This document shows, piece by piece, positions 1 through 13,900 of a DNA stretch of 64,000 nucleotides. Position 1 is the first letter of the stretch, and every line of letters starts with the position of its first letter. The stretch covers positions 20,577,772 to 20,641,771 of the forward strand of contig JAPTYO010000010.1 in NCBI GenBank assembly GCA_036873135.1. Direction: 5' to 3'. Position numbers and translations under genes: made by a program. Source of the stretch: Clarkia xantiana subsp. parviflora (Eukaryota; Streptophyta; Magnoliopsida; Myrtales; Onagraceae). The notes under the pieces are model-generated. The model was not told where the DNA came from. It did not search any database and saw nothing but the letters and a program-made list of their open reading frames with translations.

Positions 1-64
1 AGATTTCATAGCCAAGTTTACCGATTGATTATGTATCTCATAGTACAAAAAGCATTTTCATTTT

Positions 65-66
<2 letters not shown>

Positions 67-105
<39 letters not shown>
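67..105. repeat. (TA)n microsatellite
   Basis: Uninterrupted run of about 19 TA dinucleotides. Confidence 0.95.
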
Positions 106-108
<3 letters not shown>

Positions 109-654
109 GATCTGTTTCTTTCATTTTCGATGGCTTGATTAGTTCAGTGAGAGAACACAGCTTCGGATTTAAATTTGATGTTTTCTTAAAAGAATTGTTA
201 TAAATTTGATGAATTTGACGAAATAACAATGAAGAACAAGAATAACACAATGAAGAACACTAGATTTATTGAATTTAAGGGTAGAAAAATGTCATTTTAT
301 CACCATTTAATCACATCTTACAACGTAGATGCCCAAACAATCACGTCAACAAACAAAAGTAACCATTGACTTACATTGAGCAAACATAAGTAACTAATTG
401 ATGAATTAACCCTAATAATAATATATAATAACAATTAATATAAAAATGGTACAAACATGGGATCACATGCTCCACTTTTGCTGTAATTAATTTTGTGGTT
501 TTTTATCTTTCTAAAAACCTATAAGGATTGGTAAACCGTATAAGGAAAATATTAAATATAAGGACACGTGTTAAGATATTAACGATAATGTACAATCTGG
601 GGTAGTAAGAGTGAAGCAAGTGATCTGAATCATTTTTTTTCGGCATGTATCTTA

Positions 655-985
655 GGTACGGTTGGAAAAATCGGTCCATTTCCTGACCGGTTCAACAACC
701 CATGTCTACAAGGAGTGAATCAGCCCAAGAACTAGTAGTATAGTGAACCAGAACTGGACTGAAACTAGTTTTTATTATTTTAAAAAAAAAATTAGTGTAA
801 ATCTTCGTAAAAAACGGTCCACACCGAACATGAACCGTTTTTGATAAAATAATTCTGAACCGGTTCCAAACAGACGATTTTTTCTATACTAAACCATAGA
901 AAAAAATCTAATTCTTTTTTAACCAAAATTGTTTAAAATAGTTCCGATTCGGGCCAAATCGGTTCCATGTCCATCCTTAACCTTA
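655..985. mobile_element. Possible degenerate hAT-type MITE
   Basis: The two ends carry loosely inverted, CGGTT/AACCG-rich sequence (for example aaaatcggtcc near the left and caaatcggttcc near the right), the style seen in the clearer hAT elements at 14691 and 62852. I found no clean terminal repeat or target duplication, so the limits are approximate. Confidence 0.3.
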
Positions 986-1405
986 AGGACCTCATCAGAC
1001 AGAAAGAACTAGTAGCATCTTTATTTCACCTTTAAAATAATATTCACTCGCAAATTATTCTGTAAAGGTAAGGTATACAAATCATTAATATTTTTTTATT
1101 CTAAAATTTAAACGTGTTTTGAATTAAAAGCTCTGAATGAAGTACTAAATTGATAAACATATTATTTAGTTATAAACTTTAGTTAGTATTATTTAGTAAT
1201 TCAAATCTCTTGGAGTGAATAACTCGTGGAGCATATATCTCAATGATTTCCAGAGAATTACGTAACATTTTTTAAGTTTGCGTTCACTCGACATATAAAA
1301 AGTTACTTTGCAAGTAAACAGTTTAAGTAAAATTATTAAATTCGAAGTATTATTCACATCCAATTAAAGGCAGATTACTGGCAATAATAAAGATTGAATT
1401 CTTGA

Positions 1406-1433
1406 AATAATAATAATAATAATAATAATAATA
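1406..1433. repeat. (AAT)n microsatellite
   Basis: Nine or so trinucleotide repeats. Confidence 0.9.
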
Positions 1434-1535
1434 TAAAAGGAGATTTTAGTAGCTATTATTTAATAATAGACCACTAATAATAATCTTCTTCTTAAAAAGT
1501 GAAGCCTTTACTGGCAAGTATAATAATAAATAAAT

Positions 1536-1560
1536 AATAGAATAGAATAGAATAGAATAG
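1536..1560. repeat. (AATAG)n microsatellite
   Basis: Five perfect copies of the pentamer AATAG. Confidence 0.9.
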
Positions 1561-2038
1561 ATAGGTAGTGACGTCTAATAAATGAATATAATAAATTTCT
1601 GAATAGGCCAATCTCAGGAAGGTGGGGACCAGTTGTGGCGAATCGTCTGGTCAGGAAGAGAGACAGAGAGTTCTGCTAATGAATCAATACGCAATCTATA
1701 TATACATACACCTCTATATCATTATTATTTATTATATAATATCACATCACCAAAACAAAACAATAAAGAGAAGAAAAGAGCTACAGAGTAAATATGAATA
1801 TCCTTTCTTCTTCGCCATCGCCGATTCCTCTCGATCTCATCGAAGCTCTCACCTGATATTCCTCTTCTTTCTCCCGCCAAACCCTCTATCTTCACCTTCT
1901 CTGCAACCTCCACCATCCCGCGCTTCCCTCTGGCCATGCGACGCTGGTTCTCGGAAATCTCCCTCTCCAGAGAGGACTCCTTTGACCTAGCTTTCCGATC
2001 TCCCTTCTCTGCTGCTTTTTCTCCGGAAAGTTCCAGCT

Positions 2039-4910
2039 ATGTCTTCTTCAGAACACCACCATCTCCCTAGCTCCCGGGGGCTGCTCTGCCACGCCGGAGC
2101 GGGCGCCGCTGCAGGTATGCACTCCCTTCTCATTATGACGTAAACTGCTGCATTCTTGGTGATTGTTAGAGGAGCTGAATTGGGAAATGGAGTCGATTCG
2201 AATTTGAATTTTCCTAATTTAATCGAAATGAGAAGAACTTCTGCCATACATTGATTCAGTCACTCAAAACCCGTACTGAAAGTTTTATTCTTGTTTTCTG
2301 GCGTTATGTGCGTTTCTTTGATCGCACCTTATTTGAAGCTGAATGTTGTTACCTGTTGCATTTTTAGTGCCGCGTAATTCTGATTTTGCCATTGACGTCG
2401 TGTGAGGAATTTTTGCAGGGGTGATTGCTGCTACATTTGTTTGCCCTCTAGATGTAATTAAGACTAGGTTTCAAGTTCATGGGGTCGCAGGACTTGGTGC
2501 TAACAATGTTAAAGGTTTGTTGTTCTGCTTCGCACTTCTGTACTATTGCATTTTCTTGGTTATATTATTCTATGGAATTTAGTAATGAAGACTGTTGTAG
2601 TCATTGTCACACTCTTGAAATTTTAGCTTTTAGGAGGATATTTCTAATGCTACATTCATAGTAGCCTTATTCTTGTATCGTCAATGGCGGGATTTTAACA
2701 TTCTTTAAAAAAAAAAAAAAAAAAAACTCATGTAGCTTTACACTTCCTACTGTCAGGTAGCCTTATTGTTGGTAGTTTGCGACAAATATTTCACAAGGAA
2801 GGGATTAAGGGCATGTATCGTGGGCTTGCTCCCACTGTGCTCGCTTTACTCCCAAACTGGGCGGTGAGTCAAGTTTCTTTCTACTTTGTTCTTCCTTTGT
2901 AAAAACACATGGCCAACCTGAATGAAGTTTCCATCTATTGTAAGCTTCGAAATAAGAGGTATACTATCAGTCATTTTTAAGGTTGAAGCCATGTAATCGT
3001 TCAGATTGATGTGTCATATGATGAATGACTGGTAGGGAAAAAAACTATCTATGGTGGGGTTTCTTGTAATATTGGAGAAAGGTACTTAATTTGGTGTATG
3101 AGGACTTCAGCAAATATTTGGAATTTAAATTTCAACAACTCTACTACTACTTAGAGAGAATCAGAGAAAGCTTCTTCTGTATTGCATCCTTTGCCACATT
3201 TCAAGAATCTCCTAAAGTCTCATGATCAAGTACTCTGAAATGGTCATTTTCTTTTGTTAAAGGAGTAATTTTCTAGTCGTGCAGATTTTAAACCTTGAAT
3301 GGAAAAATACAATATCAATCGTGAAGTTGAAATAAATCTCTTTGGCATGAGATTGATTTATGTTTGGATTTCTTGAATTTCCCAGGACTTCCAGTAACTA
3401 TGGAAGTTTTCCTTCCCTTTTCCCCCCTGATTTCCTAGTAAAAAGCACAAAGATATCTACCGATGGTGTTTTGTCTCTAGCTTTCTGTAAACTCGGAACA
3501 TTTGTTTTCCGGTGTTTTCATCAGATATAACTGGAAATGCAGTAGCTTTTCATTTCTTTTAATTTTTTTTTTAGGAGAACAGGAAAGTTTTCCCTAGTTT
3601 TCAGTGACCAAGTAAACACCACTGCTGCCTTTTCAGTTCTCCTCCTGAATGGACCTTTTTGTGCAAGTCTCTGCCATTTTTTGCTTGTGCCATATCTTGA
3701 TTTTGGTAGTTTCTGGTTTCGTCTATGAGTGAACTCGTCTAAGAGAACGTGCCATTCATTTGCAGGTATATTTCACAATCTATGAGCAACTCAAGAGTTT
3801 CCTTTCTGACGGTTAGCTTCGAATCCCATTAATGATACTCACCTGAAGAAGAGAATTAGTTCAATCTTAGCTTCTCTCGCAGTGGTGCTCAATACTTTAT
3901 TAACGACTTTTTTTTGGTCTGCATAGATGTGAACCATCTATCTGTGGGTGCCAATATGATAGCTGCTTCCGGTGCTGGTGCTGCAACAACAATTGCTACA
4001 AATCCTCTTTGGGTTGTCAAAACGAGACTTCAAGTGAGTCTAATTTAAACTCAACTTGCTAAGATTACTCCATTTCTTCATTTTGACAATGGTAACGTGT
4101 TCAATAAATTTGTCCTTATCATAGACTCAAGGAGTGCGTCCAGGAACCGTCCAGTATACGGGTACATTCTCTGCTTTGCGGATAATAACACGTAAAGAGG
4201 GTATCCGCGGACTATACAGGTTTGCTTTTACAATTAAAGCCATGATTATATCTAACTAATGTTCTATCATATGGTAATAATTCTGCAAACAAAAAAGTAA
4301 GGGTGATTATTTATACGTTGTGACAGTGGTCTTGTTCCTGCTCTGGCGGGTATTAGTCACGTGGCAATTCAGTTTCCAACATACGAGAAAATCAAAATGT
4401 ACTTAGCCGAGAAAGGTTGAGATCTAGACTAGCTGTTCTTGAAAATCTGCAGATCCATCTTCTTAGATCAATTTACATACTCTTTATTGTTTGGTTTCCC
4501 CAGAGAATACAACTATGGATAAACTCGGTGCACCCCATGTTGCCCTCGCCTCCTCAATCTCCAAAATCTTTGCTTCTACTCTGACATATCCGCACGAGGT
4601 ATTTCAATTTCGAATCAACAAACATTCCTGATTTAAGAAAAACATACCATTTTCTGCTGATTTTTTTTAGGTAGTAAGGGCGAGACTGCAAGAACAAGGG
4701 CACCACTGTGAGAAGCGGTATACAGGGGTGGTAGACTGCATCAAGAAAGTGCTTCATCAGGAAGGAGTTACCGGATTTTACCGTGGATGCGCTACTAATC
4801 TTTTACGGACAACCCCAGCTGCTGTTATTACATTCACCAGCTTCGAGATGATTCATCGCTTCCTTCTAACTTCATTACCACCTCCTGATCCACAGCCCCA
4901 CACATTATGA
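2039..4910 (+). CDS. NDT1: NAD+ transporter of the mitochondrial carrier family (NDT1-like)
   Basis: SLC25 carrier predicted to import NAD+ across an organelle inner membrane in exchange for AMP/ADP, as known for plant NDT proteins. Nine exons fit canonical GT-AG sites: 2039-2114, 2419-2514, 2757-2863, 3766-3811, 3927-4033, 4125-4219, 4327-4415, 4504-4598, 4671-4910. Together they give 951 nt, 316 residues, close to the roughly 312 of Arabidopsis NDT1. The three carrier signatures are intact: PLDVIKTR near residues 35-42, PLWVVKTR at 135-142 and PHEVVRAR at 235-242. Each follows an odd-numbered helix in the three-fold repeat. The TNPLWVV second motif with W is typical of the NAD/folate/pyrimidine carrier branch. 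The start is the ATG that puts the Gly/Ala-rich first helix in frame; no cleavable presequence is evident, as usual for the family. No lesion seen. Folate carrier is the main alternative, but the close likeness to NDT1 argues against it. Confidence 0.93.
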
Positions 4911-6246
4911 TGAACCCTAAAATGAAGACACAAACTCTATTCTATAGGCAATTCTTCCTTCCTCTGCGTGCAAAAAGCACGGCAAGGTTCGGTTTTTATC
5001 TGCAGTTGCTAGCACGGGTAACATATACGGTTGAAAAAGGAAGGATACATACATATGTTATTCTTTTGGTAGTTTTAGGAGGAGCATTGTATTGGATGGA
5101 TGGTGGATGAATCAAGAAGTGCCTTTCCTCCATACCAATTTGGTGAAAGCAAAAACACAACATGTATAACTAATAGATGAAACTGTAATCCTAGTGATGA
5201 TGATGATAAGTACTGATTATTTGTAGTGATTATTGTGATTTCTGTCAACTTTATGGGCAGTTTCGGAGCTCCTTACAGTAACTTGTTTGGGATCTTCGAC
5301 GTTGGAACATGTATCATTTCTGGCCAGAATGTTCAGGGTTAATTTCTTTTATTAAAAAAAACAAAAAATTAATTTTTGTAACATTGCTCAGGAAACGACT
5401 AATGTTATTGTTTGTGAAAGGTAAATCTCAAACAAAATTTTACTCAGGGACAAATGAAACACTAACTTATATAAATGATTCGTCTTCATAGTTGAAAATA
5501 TATATTCGCCAGCAAAAAGTAAAATTATTTAGGAAACATGGTAAATCCCCCCACAAAATAAAATATATATTCGCCAGCAAAAAGTAAAATTATGTGGTGT
5601 TGACAACTCATTACCAAAGGAAAACAATTAGGAGGAGCCCTCCAACTCTATCTTTACATGCCAAAAATTAGACAATCTATATTATATTATGTAGAGCCCC
5701 CTTCTTCGTTAATAATCATCGGTTAAGACATGATTTACATTGAATTTGTGAAATATATAACATACTATCTGGTTATAGCTGATATGAAAATATAAACTTG
5801 TAAAAGGAATGCGGTATAAAGATTGTGATAATCCCCATCACTTATATATCGTATGTGAGCCGAACCATTAGCTATAGCATCATAGTTCTATACATAAGAA
5901 TGATTAAGAAGAATTTAGGTTATATCTCATAGTTTGGTCCCCCTCTCAAGGACAAATTCGTAATGTTGTTTGTATACAATTTATTTATTTTAGTTTAATT
6001 TGAAGAAACGAGATTAGAATATTAGAGGGACTACTTTTGATACTTCATCATAGATCATAGAGTGCTTTGCTTTCATGATGTTATACTGTGGATGTTGCTG
6101 TCCTTAGGCCCCCCAGCCCACTATATATATAATGTATCACAAAACTAAAGGATATATATAATAAAGAAAAAGCACCCCATAGTGCTTTTCTTTCTTTGCT
6201 TCATTGTTACTTTTCAATTCTCTTGTGTTAACGTTACTTAAAAAGA
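4911..6246. other. 3' UTR of the carrier gene and AT-rich intergenic DNA
   Basis: The first 350 bases probably hold the carrier 3' UTR. Beyond about 5.3 kb I see no coding signal, only AT-rich DNA and the short direct repeat listed below. Confidence 0.6.
5495..5594. repeat. Spaced 35-bp direct repeat
   Basis: A 35-bp block beginning aaaatatatattcgccagca occurs at 5495-5529 and again at 5560-5594, nearly unchanged, about 65 bases apart. Confidence 0.85.
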
Positions 6247-6740
6247 GGGTTGAAGTTAAACAAACCTAAAAACTCTCTTAACTTTGCCTTATATTTCAGT
6301 TTGGTATCTGATGACAAAATTGACTGTCTCAAGTTTCTCATATTTGTTGCTAATTGATGTCTCCGTCAATTTTTTTAGGGTAAGTTGGACGGAATGTGGT
6401 CACGTGAGTGAAGAATTATTAAAATTTCTAAAATAGCCCCAAGTTGAAGCATGCCACTCACGTGTGTTTTTTTTTTTTTTTTCAAATTTGCTGAAAAAGT
6501 TGAAAATAGGGGTATTTTCATCTTTCATGTGTAAATGAAACTACACGTGTGTACGAGAAATATCAAACAATGGGCAAAGTAGTCTTTTCATCTCAGTCTG
6601 TCAAAGTTAACCCAAAATTCTTACGGAAAACCAAATTGAAACAAGAGTGAAACTTGAGACACTAAATATCAACAATTTAATTCTGAAACACCAAACTAAC
6701 ACATGAGGCAAACATGAGATAGTTTTTAGGTTCTTAACCC
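6247..6740. mobile_element. Mutator-type MITE 1
   Basis: Non-coding element of about 494 bp with long, imperfect terminal inverted repeats. The left arm has gggttgaag, then cctaaaaactctc, then cagtttggt and ctgtctcaagtttc. The right arm read in reverse has gggttaag, cctaaaaactatctc, tagtttggt and gtgtctcaagtttc in the same order. It is flanked by ttaaaaaga on the left and ttaaaagag on the right, a 9-bp duplication offset by one A. Nine-bp duplications are typical of Mutator-like elements. The gggttaagaacc end is shared with elements at 27878 and 43496. Confidence 0.75.
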
Positions 6741-7984
6741 TTAAAAGAGTAAAATGCATTATGATTCACTAAAATTAAGGACTGCATTTTAGATTATATG
6801 AAGAGATTTTATTAGAGAAGAAGAAACTCAGCACGAAAAGCTGGAGAAAATAATCGACACCTGCATCTAATTAGTCCGTAAAAAATAAAATATTGATCAT
6901 AAATATATTTTTATTTCTAAAATTCATCATTAGAATTAATGTATGTAAAAACTAGTATGTAACTATAACATTGCCTTCAAAACATTTAAAAAGATTTTTC
7001 GACTTAAACAACGCTCTGACGTCACTATTAAAAATGAGAATATCTTAATCAATTTTCTGATACATTCAAACTTGTAAGTAAATCATTCAGTAAGGTTTTT
7101 AGCATGCTACAACATCTAATACATTAACTCATATCTTAATACATGTCCTAAATTAATTATAATTAGAGATTAATCCTTCGAAGTTTTACCTTATCTTGTG
7201 TTAATTCTCCAACCATATAGGAAATGATTACATTTGATGGATTCTTCTTCAACTTTGACAAAATGGACTTGCCATTATTTATTTTTGTCATTCCATGGAC
7301 AAAATGTGATGCTACTTATGAAATGTAACTAGTAAGTTAAGAAATGTTATACTTGGGTACTTCTAATAAAATTAAAAATACAGATATGTAAAAAATAGTG
7401 AAAGCAACCTTTTAGGAGCCTTAGTTATTAATATGTGAATTTTAGTAGTCTTACTTTTTTTACTATTTTTATTTGGAGTATCAAATATCCGAAGTGTGAC
7501 TTATCAGTCAGTCATGACTCGATTCATTTAGAGGACTCTCATCTTACTCCATACTAAAAATGTTCACCTAATCTGAAAAACCATATGAGTTTAGGTTAGG
7601 ACGAGTCCCTTAACCGTGTCAATTACGTAATGACCAATTTAGAGTGTTAGTCGACTATGATGAGCCATGGAACTCGTCCCCGACATTGTCTTGTAGACCA
7701 TGTGAACATATTTGAGTCAATGCGAGCCTCCTAATTAGATGAATCGAGTCATCGACGACCGATAAGTTACATTTCGAATAATTAATTTTTGAAATATAGA
7801 AATGAATCCTCGTAAAACTCACAAGCCGATATTAAGATTTTCAAAATGTCGTTCTCACTAAAAATATTTCAATAAATACAGGATTCACTCACGTTGAGCC
7901 GGCAGGCCGAACCTACGAGGTTCAAGTTCAACGTTACAATAAGATTAAAAAAAAAAAAAAAAAAACAATGGCAACTTTAGGAAG

Positions 7985-7989
<5 letters not shown>

Positions 7990-8017
<28 letters not shown>
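7990..8017. repeat. (TA)n microsatellite
   Basis: About 14 TA repeats. Confidence 0.9.
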
Positions 8018-8021
<4 letters not shown>

Positions 8022-9470
8022 AAAGTAAAGTTTCACATATAATAAAATCAAAAGAAATAAATAATTTGAGAGGTTATCATGGCTAAAGGGCCAGCAGAAT
8101 GCATGTAGCGGTAAAGGGATGAGAGGAGAATTCATGAATCTAATTATTCCTGCTTGGACATCAAAGCATACCTGCGCTCACACAAATATATCTTAAGGAA
8201 GATGTCATTTAATCAATATTGTTAGGGTTAAACACCTCAGAAAACTACAAAAGCTAATTAAACTTTTTCTCAAAGCAAACAAAGTAACTGAATTTTTTTT
8301 TACGAGACTAACAAATAGATAGCTCTGTTATTTTTTTTTTGTGTGTGTTAAAACTAACCGAATTCTTCATGTAAGGAGCTTATGATGTCATAAAAATCTA
8401 ATGTCGTACACAATTGTCATAGGGAAGTGGTGACTGCGAATAACTACTCACTTGGACGTTTCAGAAGTTAAATCTGTCTCTAGCGGAGCAAATAGAGTGG
8501 GAGAAAATATGGACGAAGTGCTTCGATAAAAAAAAAAAAAAAAAAAGGCATTCAACAAAAAAAGAGAAACATGAGTATATGGTCATGAGAGTATATTTTC
8601 ACCAATTTTAATAGTTCACATGCTCATTACATGAGAAATTCTATTAATTTTTTACCATCAAATTAACAGAACTACTAAATGCTTAGTTTTGTAAAAGCTC
8701 GATCAACTATTTGCTTCGAGCTAGCTATTTGCACTTTTATTATAAAAAAAAAAAATTGATTAGCCATTTGATATTTAAAATTTATGTAATGAATTAAATA
8801 CCGAAAAGGAATCCAAAAGGTATCTTTCTATAGATGGATTAGATTATTGTTAACAATTATAATCCAACTATTAATCACCTTTTGGGTTATCCTTGAAATG
8901 AGGGAATGGTGATTCCGATGCTTAAATAAAAACCATGATATTATAGCTAATAGTACTCCAACAATCATGAAAACTACATCTAACAATCCCACCACCAATA
9001 GACTTGTAAAATAAAATCTTTTGTTTGGACAAGACAAAATGAATGTGTACGTGAACCACGCGCTTACTGCTGCGAATCTCATTCTCAGTACTCGAGCAGT
9101 CGGACAAAAAATATTTAGCGTATACGTGGCGAATTACTAGTGGTTAGTCTACAATAATCCAAAATAGATCTTCGTATTTGATAGATTACTGAATTCCATG
9201 AAGTGGAGCCCATAGAAGATGGCCGCCAAATTTTCCTCTTGCGGCTAGCTTAAGGTTCGGTTCCGAACCAGCTTTTTAAATTTATCGAACGTTGGTGTTT
9301 GCCGTTTAGTAACACTTATACCCATAAGTTCGCGGGAAAACGTGTACATGCCTGAGGGTATATTAGTCATAATTGACTGTATTTCTTTTCAGGTTGTATA
9401 TGTGAAGCCATAGCATCCACAATATTTCGATAGCTTTACATAGCATTCTTTAAAAGTGGGTCTCACTTAG

Positions 9471-9582
9471 TTTTACATAACATATTACTTAAATTTATGA
9501 AATGCATTATGTATTACATAACTAATTTTTACATAACATATTACTTAAATTTATGAAATGCATTATGTATTACATAACCAAT
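9471..9582. repeat. 56-bp tandem duplication
   Basis: Two adjacent 56-bp copies beginning ttttacataacatattact differ at one visible position (actaat versus accaat near the end), so the duplication is recent. Confidence 0.95.
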
Positions 9583-10012
9583 TTTTAAGTATAAATTAAT
9601 TTATTTTTATAATTAATGTTAATTTCTTATTCGGCAAAAAAATATGCTAATATCTTATTGGTGTTTATTAGAAAATTTAATAATAAAATATAGTTAATGA
9701 ATGTAGTTAAGTAAGTTTATGTGTATCTTAATTTTACGTATTACTTAAAGTGTACATAAATATCTACGTGACAACTTTAAATCATACATTTTATGTAAAA
9801 TAGATGCTCTAAGGTAATAGTAATGCCTGAAACATTCAACGGCTGTATCGAAGTTACTACTGTGTTTATGTGAAAAAATGACATAAATAGTAAATTGATA
9901 CCATTTATAACTTGTTGTCTTTAGATATTAAAAAGTCAACATGCACGTTATGCGGGACCTATAATATAACATTTACTAATTTGCATTTTTATGTAAAAAA
10001 TTATTTTAAATT

Positions 10013-10036
10013 AATATATATATATATATATATATA
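10013..10036. repeat. (TA)n microsatellite
   Basis: About 12 TA repeats. Confidence 0.9.
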
Positions 10037-10485
10037 AATTAAAATAACTTATGTGTTTTATTCTTGATTAATTTATTATATAAATGTATGTAAATTAAAT
10101 TTTTATGATATATATTTTATTATAAATCTTACATTGACAAAAAAAAAACTTACTGCGGCTCTATATTCACATTAAATTTAGAAAAGTTTAGAAAATTACA
10201 ATATATAAAGTAAAAAAAAAATAACCATAAACTAAATAAAACAAATATATTTATATATAATAAAAGAATATTAATTACAATTGATGACGTTGATTTTTTT
10301 TAGTGTGTTATAAGTTTCTGAATTACTGGTTGTGCCATGTGAAATCTCAATATTTTAAATCTCAAAATTGCATTTAAAATTCTAACAATGTGTTAGAGTG
10401 TCTAGACTCTAGAGACATTGAAAGTATTTTAATTCCTAATACAATTGTTAAAAGTAGTGTTTTGGAAATAGACCAACGGTCGGAT

Positions 10486-10915
10486 TGTTGAATCAGATCA
10501 GCTAGGGCACAACAGAATGAAGAAAACGAGGAGAATAACCGCTGGAGTTCAAAATTCTATTAATACAGTTGGAGATGCTCCGAACCGTTCGACTCACATC
10601 AAATCGGTCATGCAGATCCGATCCAGTTCAATTACAGCATGTGTTTGTTGTTGATCAATTTTCTTGTTGATTTTGTGCAGATTACTCTAGGGTTTAGCTT
10701 CTATTTCGTAGTGGATTAGTTAGTGGACATCATGGTTGTTAATTCCCGTTGTAATTTAGCTATTTAAGCCGAGTATTTCTCCTTTCTCAGTTATCAAGTA
10801 ATACGTATCATTTTCAGTAAATTGTAGCCAATTTGCTTCATTGATCCTAAAACGTAGTTGTTCAATCATTGAGTGTGTGTGAGTGAGTGTAAGCTTGCAC
10901 GATTGAGTTTCAACA
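10486..10915 (+). repeat. 5' LTR of copia A
   Basis: 430 bp with TGTTGAA at the left end and TTCAACA at the right end as short inverted termini (TG...CA). It is matched by 15544-15950 across most of its length, including the stretches around cttgttgattttgtgca and ttttcagtaaatt. Confidence 0.9.
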
Positions 10916-10917
10916 AT

Positions 10918-10927
10918 TGGTATCAGA
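10918..10927 (+). other. Primer binding site of copia A
   Basis: TGGTATCAGA lies two bases after the LTR. It is the standard initiator-methionine-tRNA complement in plant copia elements. Confidence 0.9.
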
Positions 10928-10967
10928 ATTAAAGGTTTGAAAAATCGAATTTTATCTTAGTCCTGCA

Positions 10968-13900
10968 ATGGGTGAGTCTGGTGTAAGATTTGTTGGCTTA
11001 GAGATCCCTAAGTATGATGGGGACTATGGTTTTTGGAGCACTGTAATGGAGAACTTACTTTGTGCCAAAAAATATTGCCATGTCATCGAAAACGAAATTG
11101 GAGAAGAATGAGATGCATATTACAAGGCAAACAAGCTTATTGGCATGAAGGCCAAGAGTTTGCTCTTTCAAGTAATTGACAGAGCAACCTTATCAACAAT
11201 CTTGAGCAATGAGACTTCAAGAGATATCTGGCTTTCAATGAATAAGAATGGACAAGGCTCAGCTCGTGTACATAGAGCTCAACTCCAGGCCTTAAAGAGA
11301 GAATTTGAGCTCTTACAAATGAAATAATGAGAGAAATAGTTGTAGTATTGCCCGAGGATCATAGAGTTCTGTAACAAGATGAGGGTGAATGAAGAACCAC
11401 TCCCAAACAAGCGGACAGTGGAGAAGTTGCTAAGATCTTCACTCATAAGTGGGACTTTGTGGTTGTTCAATCACAGAGGCAAAATCCATAGATGATATGT
11501 CCTTAGATGAATTGCAGAGTTCATTGATTCTTTATGAACAAGTTCTGAATCGAAATTCAAATAATTAGGAACATGCACTAGAGAATGAGGCTTATTCATA
11601 AGAAGAGGCATCTTTCGTGTTAAAGGAAGGCACCAATTCAACATACCAAATGAAGAAGACAAGGATAACAATAGTTCAGGTCAAAGAACGAATGGCCAAT
11701 TCGAGAAAGGGAAAGGTCCAAGTAGAGGTGGCCAATCACAAGTTAAATGCTACATATGTCATAGATTAGGACACTAAAAATTTGAATAATATGCCAAGCT
11801 ACCACACAGAAAGGAGGAACAATCAAACTATGCTGCAACAAGTGACAGAGAGCTACTATTGATGGCTATCAATGAAGGAGAAGCTACTTCTGCAAGTAAG
11901 AATGTTTGGTTTCTTGATTCTGGATGTAGCAATCATATGACAATGAATAAATAAGCATTCACTACCTTAGATGAGACTTATAAGTCTAGGGTGGTGTTTG
12001 GCAATATCTCAGGAGTTCCTGTAAAAAGGGAAGGGTTCAATTAAAGTCAAGTCAGAAAGTGTAGTAGTAGAGATCATTAGAGATGTGTTGTTTGTACTTG
12101 CTCTTACTAATCTAATCAGTATTGGTCAACTTCAAGAGTTGGGCTACGCTATGGTGATAGATGAAAAAAGCTTTCGATATCTACAATGAGAAGCATGATT
12201 TAATGTTCACTGCAAAGATGACTTCACAGAGAGTGTTCCCTGTAAAACTCAACATAGATCACAAGTGTTTGCATACAAAGAAAGGCTCATGAGAAAGCTT
12301 AGGAGATGAGTCATTGTTGTGGCACTACATGATGGGTCATTTGAACTTTAGTGGACTCAAATCACTGAACATAATCAAAATGGTTCATGGACTCCCTGAA
12401 ATTGAAGAGAAGACAACAGTATATGAGCCATGTGTCGTACGGAAGGAAGTGAAATCTTTGTTTCCAAAAGGACCAACAAGGAGAGCATTAGAGGTACTAA
12501 AATTGGTTCACACTGTCATATGTGAACCAATCACACCAATTTCGAATGGGAGAAAGAGATACTTCATCTCTTTTATAGATGACTACTCAAGGAAAGTCCG
12601 AGTTTACATTTTGGGAGCAAATTCTGAGGCACTCGAAGCATTCAGATCTTTCAAGAGTGAAGTAGAGAACTAAACAGGGAAGGAGATACTCACTTTGAGG
12701 TTAGACAGACGATGAGAATCCTGCTCAAATGAGTTTGAACTCTATTTCAAGCATAGAGGAATCAAAATGCAAAAGACAACTCCACATTCTCCTCAACAAA
12801 ATGGAGTTGCAGAGAAGAAGAACAAGACTGTGGTGAACATGTTGAGGTGCATGGTAAATGCTAGAAGAGTACCCAAAGAATTTTGGCCTAAAGTAATCAT
12901 TTGGAGCTTCTTTGTGATGAAAAAGTGTCCAACTCGTGCAGTTAAAGATGTCACACCTCAAGAAACATGGTCTAGGAAGAAGCCTTCAGTAGAGAGCTTA
13001 AGCGTTTTTAGGTGCATTGCATATGCACTAATGGTTGCTGGGGAGAAGAAGCTAGATGACAGGAGCCAAAAATGCATTTTCTTAGGCAATGGTGAGGAGT
13101 CTAAAGCCTACAAACTCTATGACACAATTGGGAAGAGAGTTATCATAAGTAGGAGTGTGATCTTTAATGAAGAAGCTTCATGGAACTGGGCCTCAACAGG
13201 GAGTGACTAGAATCTCATTATTACTGATTTTGAAAATGAGAAGGTCTAAAATCTCAAGCACTGAAGCCTCGAGTGATCAAGCAGGAGAAGAAGTAGGTCA
13301 AGGAGATCAATCACAGAAGAACCAGAGAATCTACAAAAATATGAAGATGCTCTTGAGGAAGTACAGGTTCAGACAAGCTTGCCAGAGACAAGTAGACAAG
13401 TTCAGAGGATACATCATCACTGATAAGCTAGGAGTGAAAAAGTCAATTTGGTTTGAAGACTATCAGCTCCTGAGATTCATATATCATACTTTATCAGTAT
13501 TATTGCTTGTTTAGTTACTGCGATCCTATTGACTTTGAAATTGCAAACGAGAGTCTAAAATGGAAAAAAGATATGTAGTTAGAAATATAGTCTATTGATA
13601 AGAATAGAACTTGGGATCTTGTGTCTTTACCTAGAGGACATAACACCATAAGAGTCAAATGAGTTTTCAAAACTAAACTGAATGAAAATGGTGAAATTGA
13701 CAAGTACAAAGCTAGACTAGTTGTTAAGGGCTACAAGAAAGCATACGTAGTTAATTATACTAAGATTTTCGCACCAGTGGATAGGTTAGACACAATTAGA
13801 ACGGCCGTATTCTTAGTTCAGAATCAGTGGAAAATGTTTCAGTTAGATGTCAAGTCAGCCTTTTTACATGAGAAGCTTGAAGAGGGAAGGAACATCATGT

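Larger units (their letters stand above)
1..2038. other. Upstream intergenic DNA and 5' region of the NAD+ carrier gene
   Basis: AT-rich non-coding DNA. It holds three simple repeats and a degenerate CGGTT-rich patch, listed separately. The last 250 bases are pyrimidine-rich (runs of tctc, ttcttc, ccctct) and probably form the 5' UTR and core promoter of the carrier gene starting at 2039. Short ORFs on both strands here overlap this leader and look like chance. Confidence 0.6.
6750..10485. other. AT-rich intergenic DNA
   Basis: No gene could be supported on either strand. ORFs of 60-84 codons around 8.8-9.1 kb lack any recognisable feature. The stretch contains poly-A runs, two TA microsatellites and a 56-bp tandem duplication. 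Confidence 0.7.

Noticed and set aside
1622..1990. 122-codon ORF upstream of the carrier gene
   Set aside because: Runs through AT-rich simple sequence and the pyrimidine-rich leader, and ends before the real start; no protein character.
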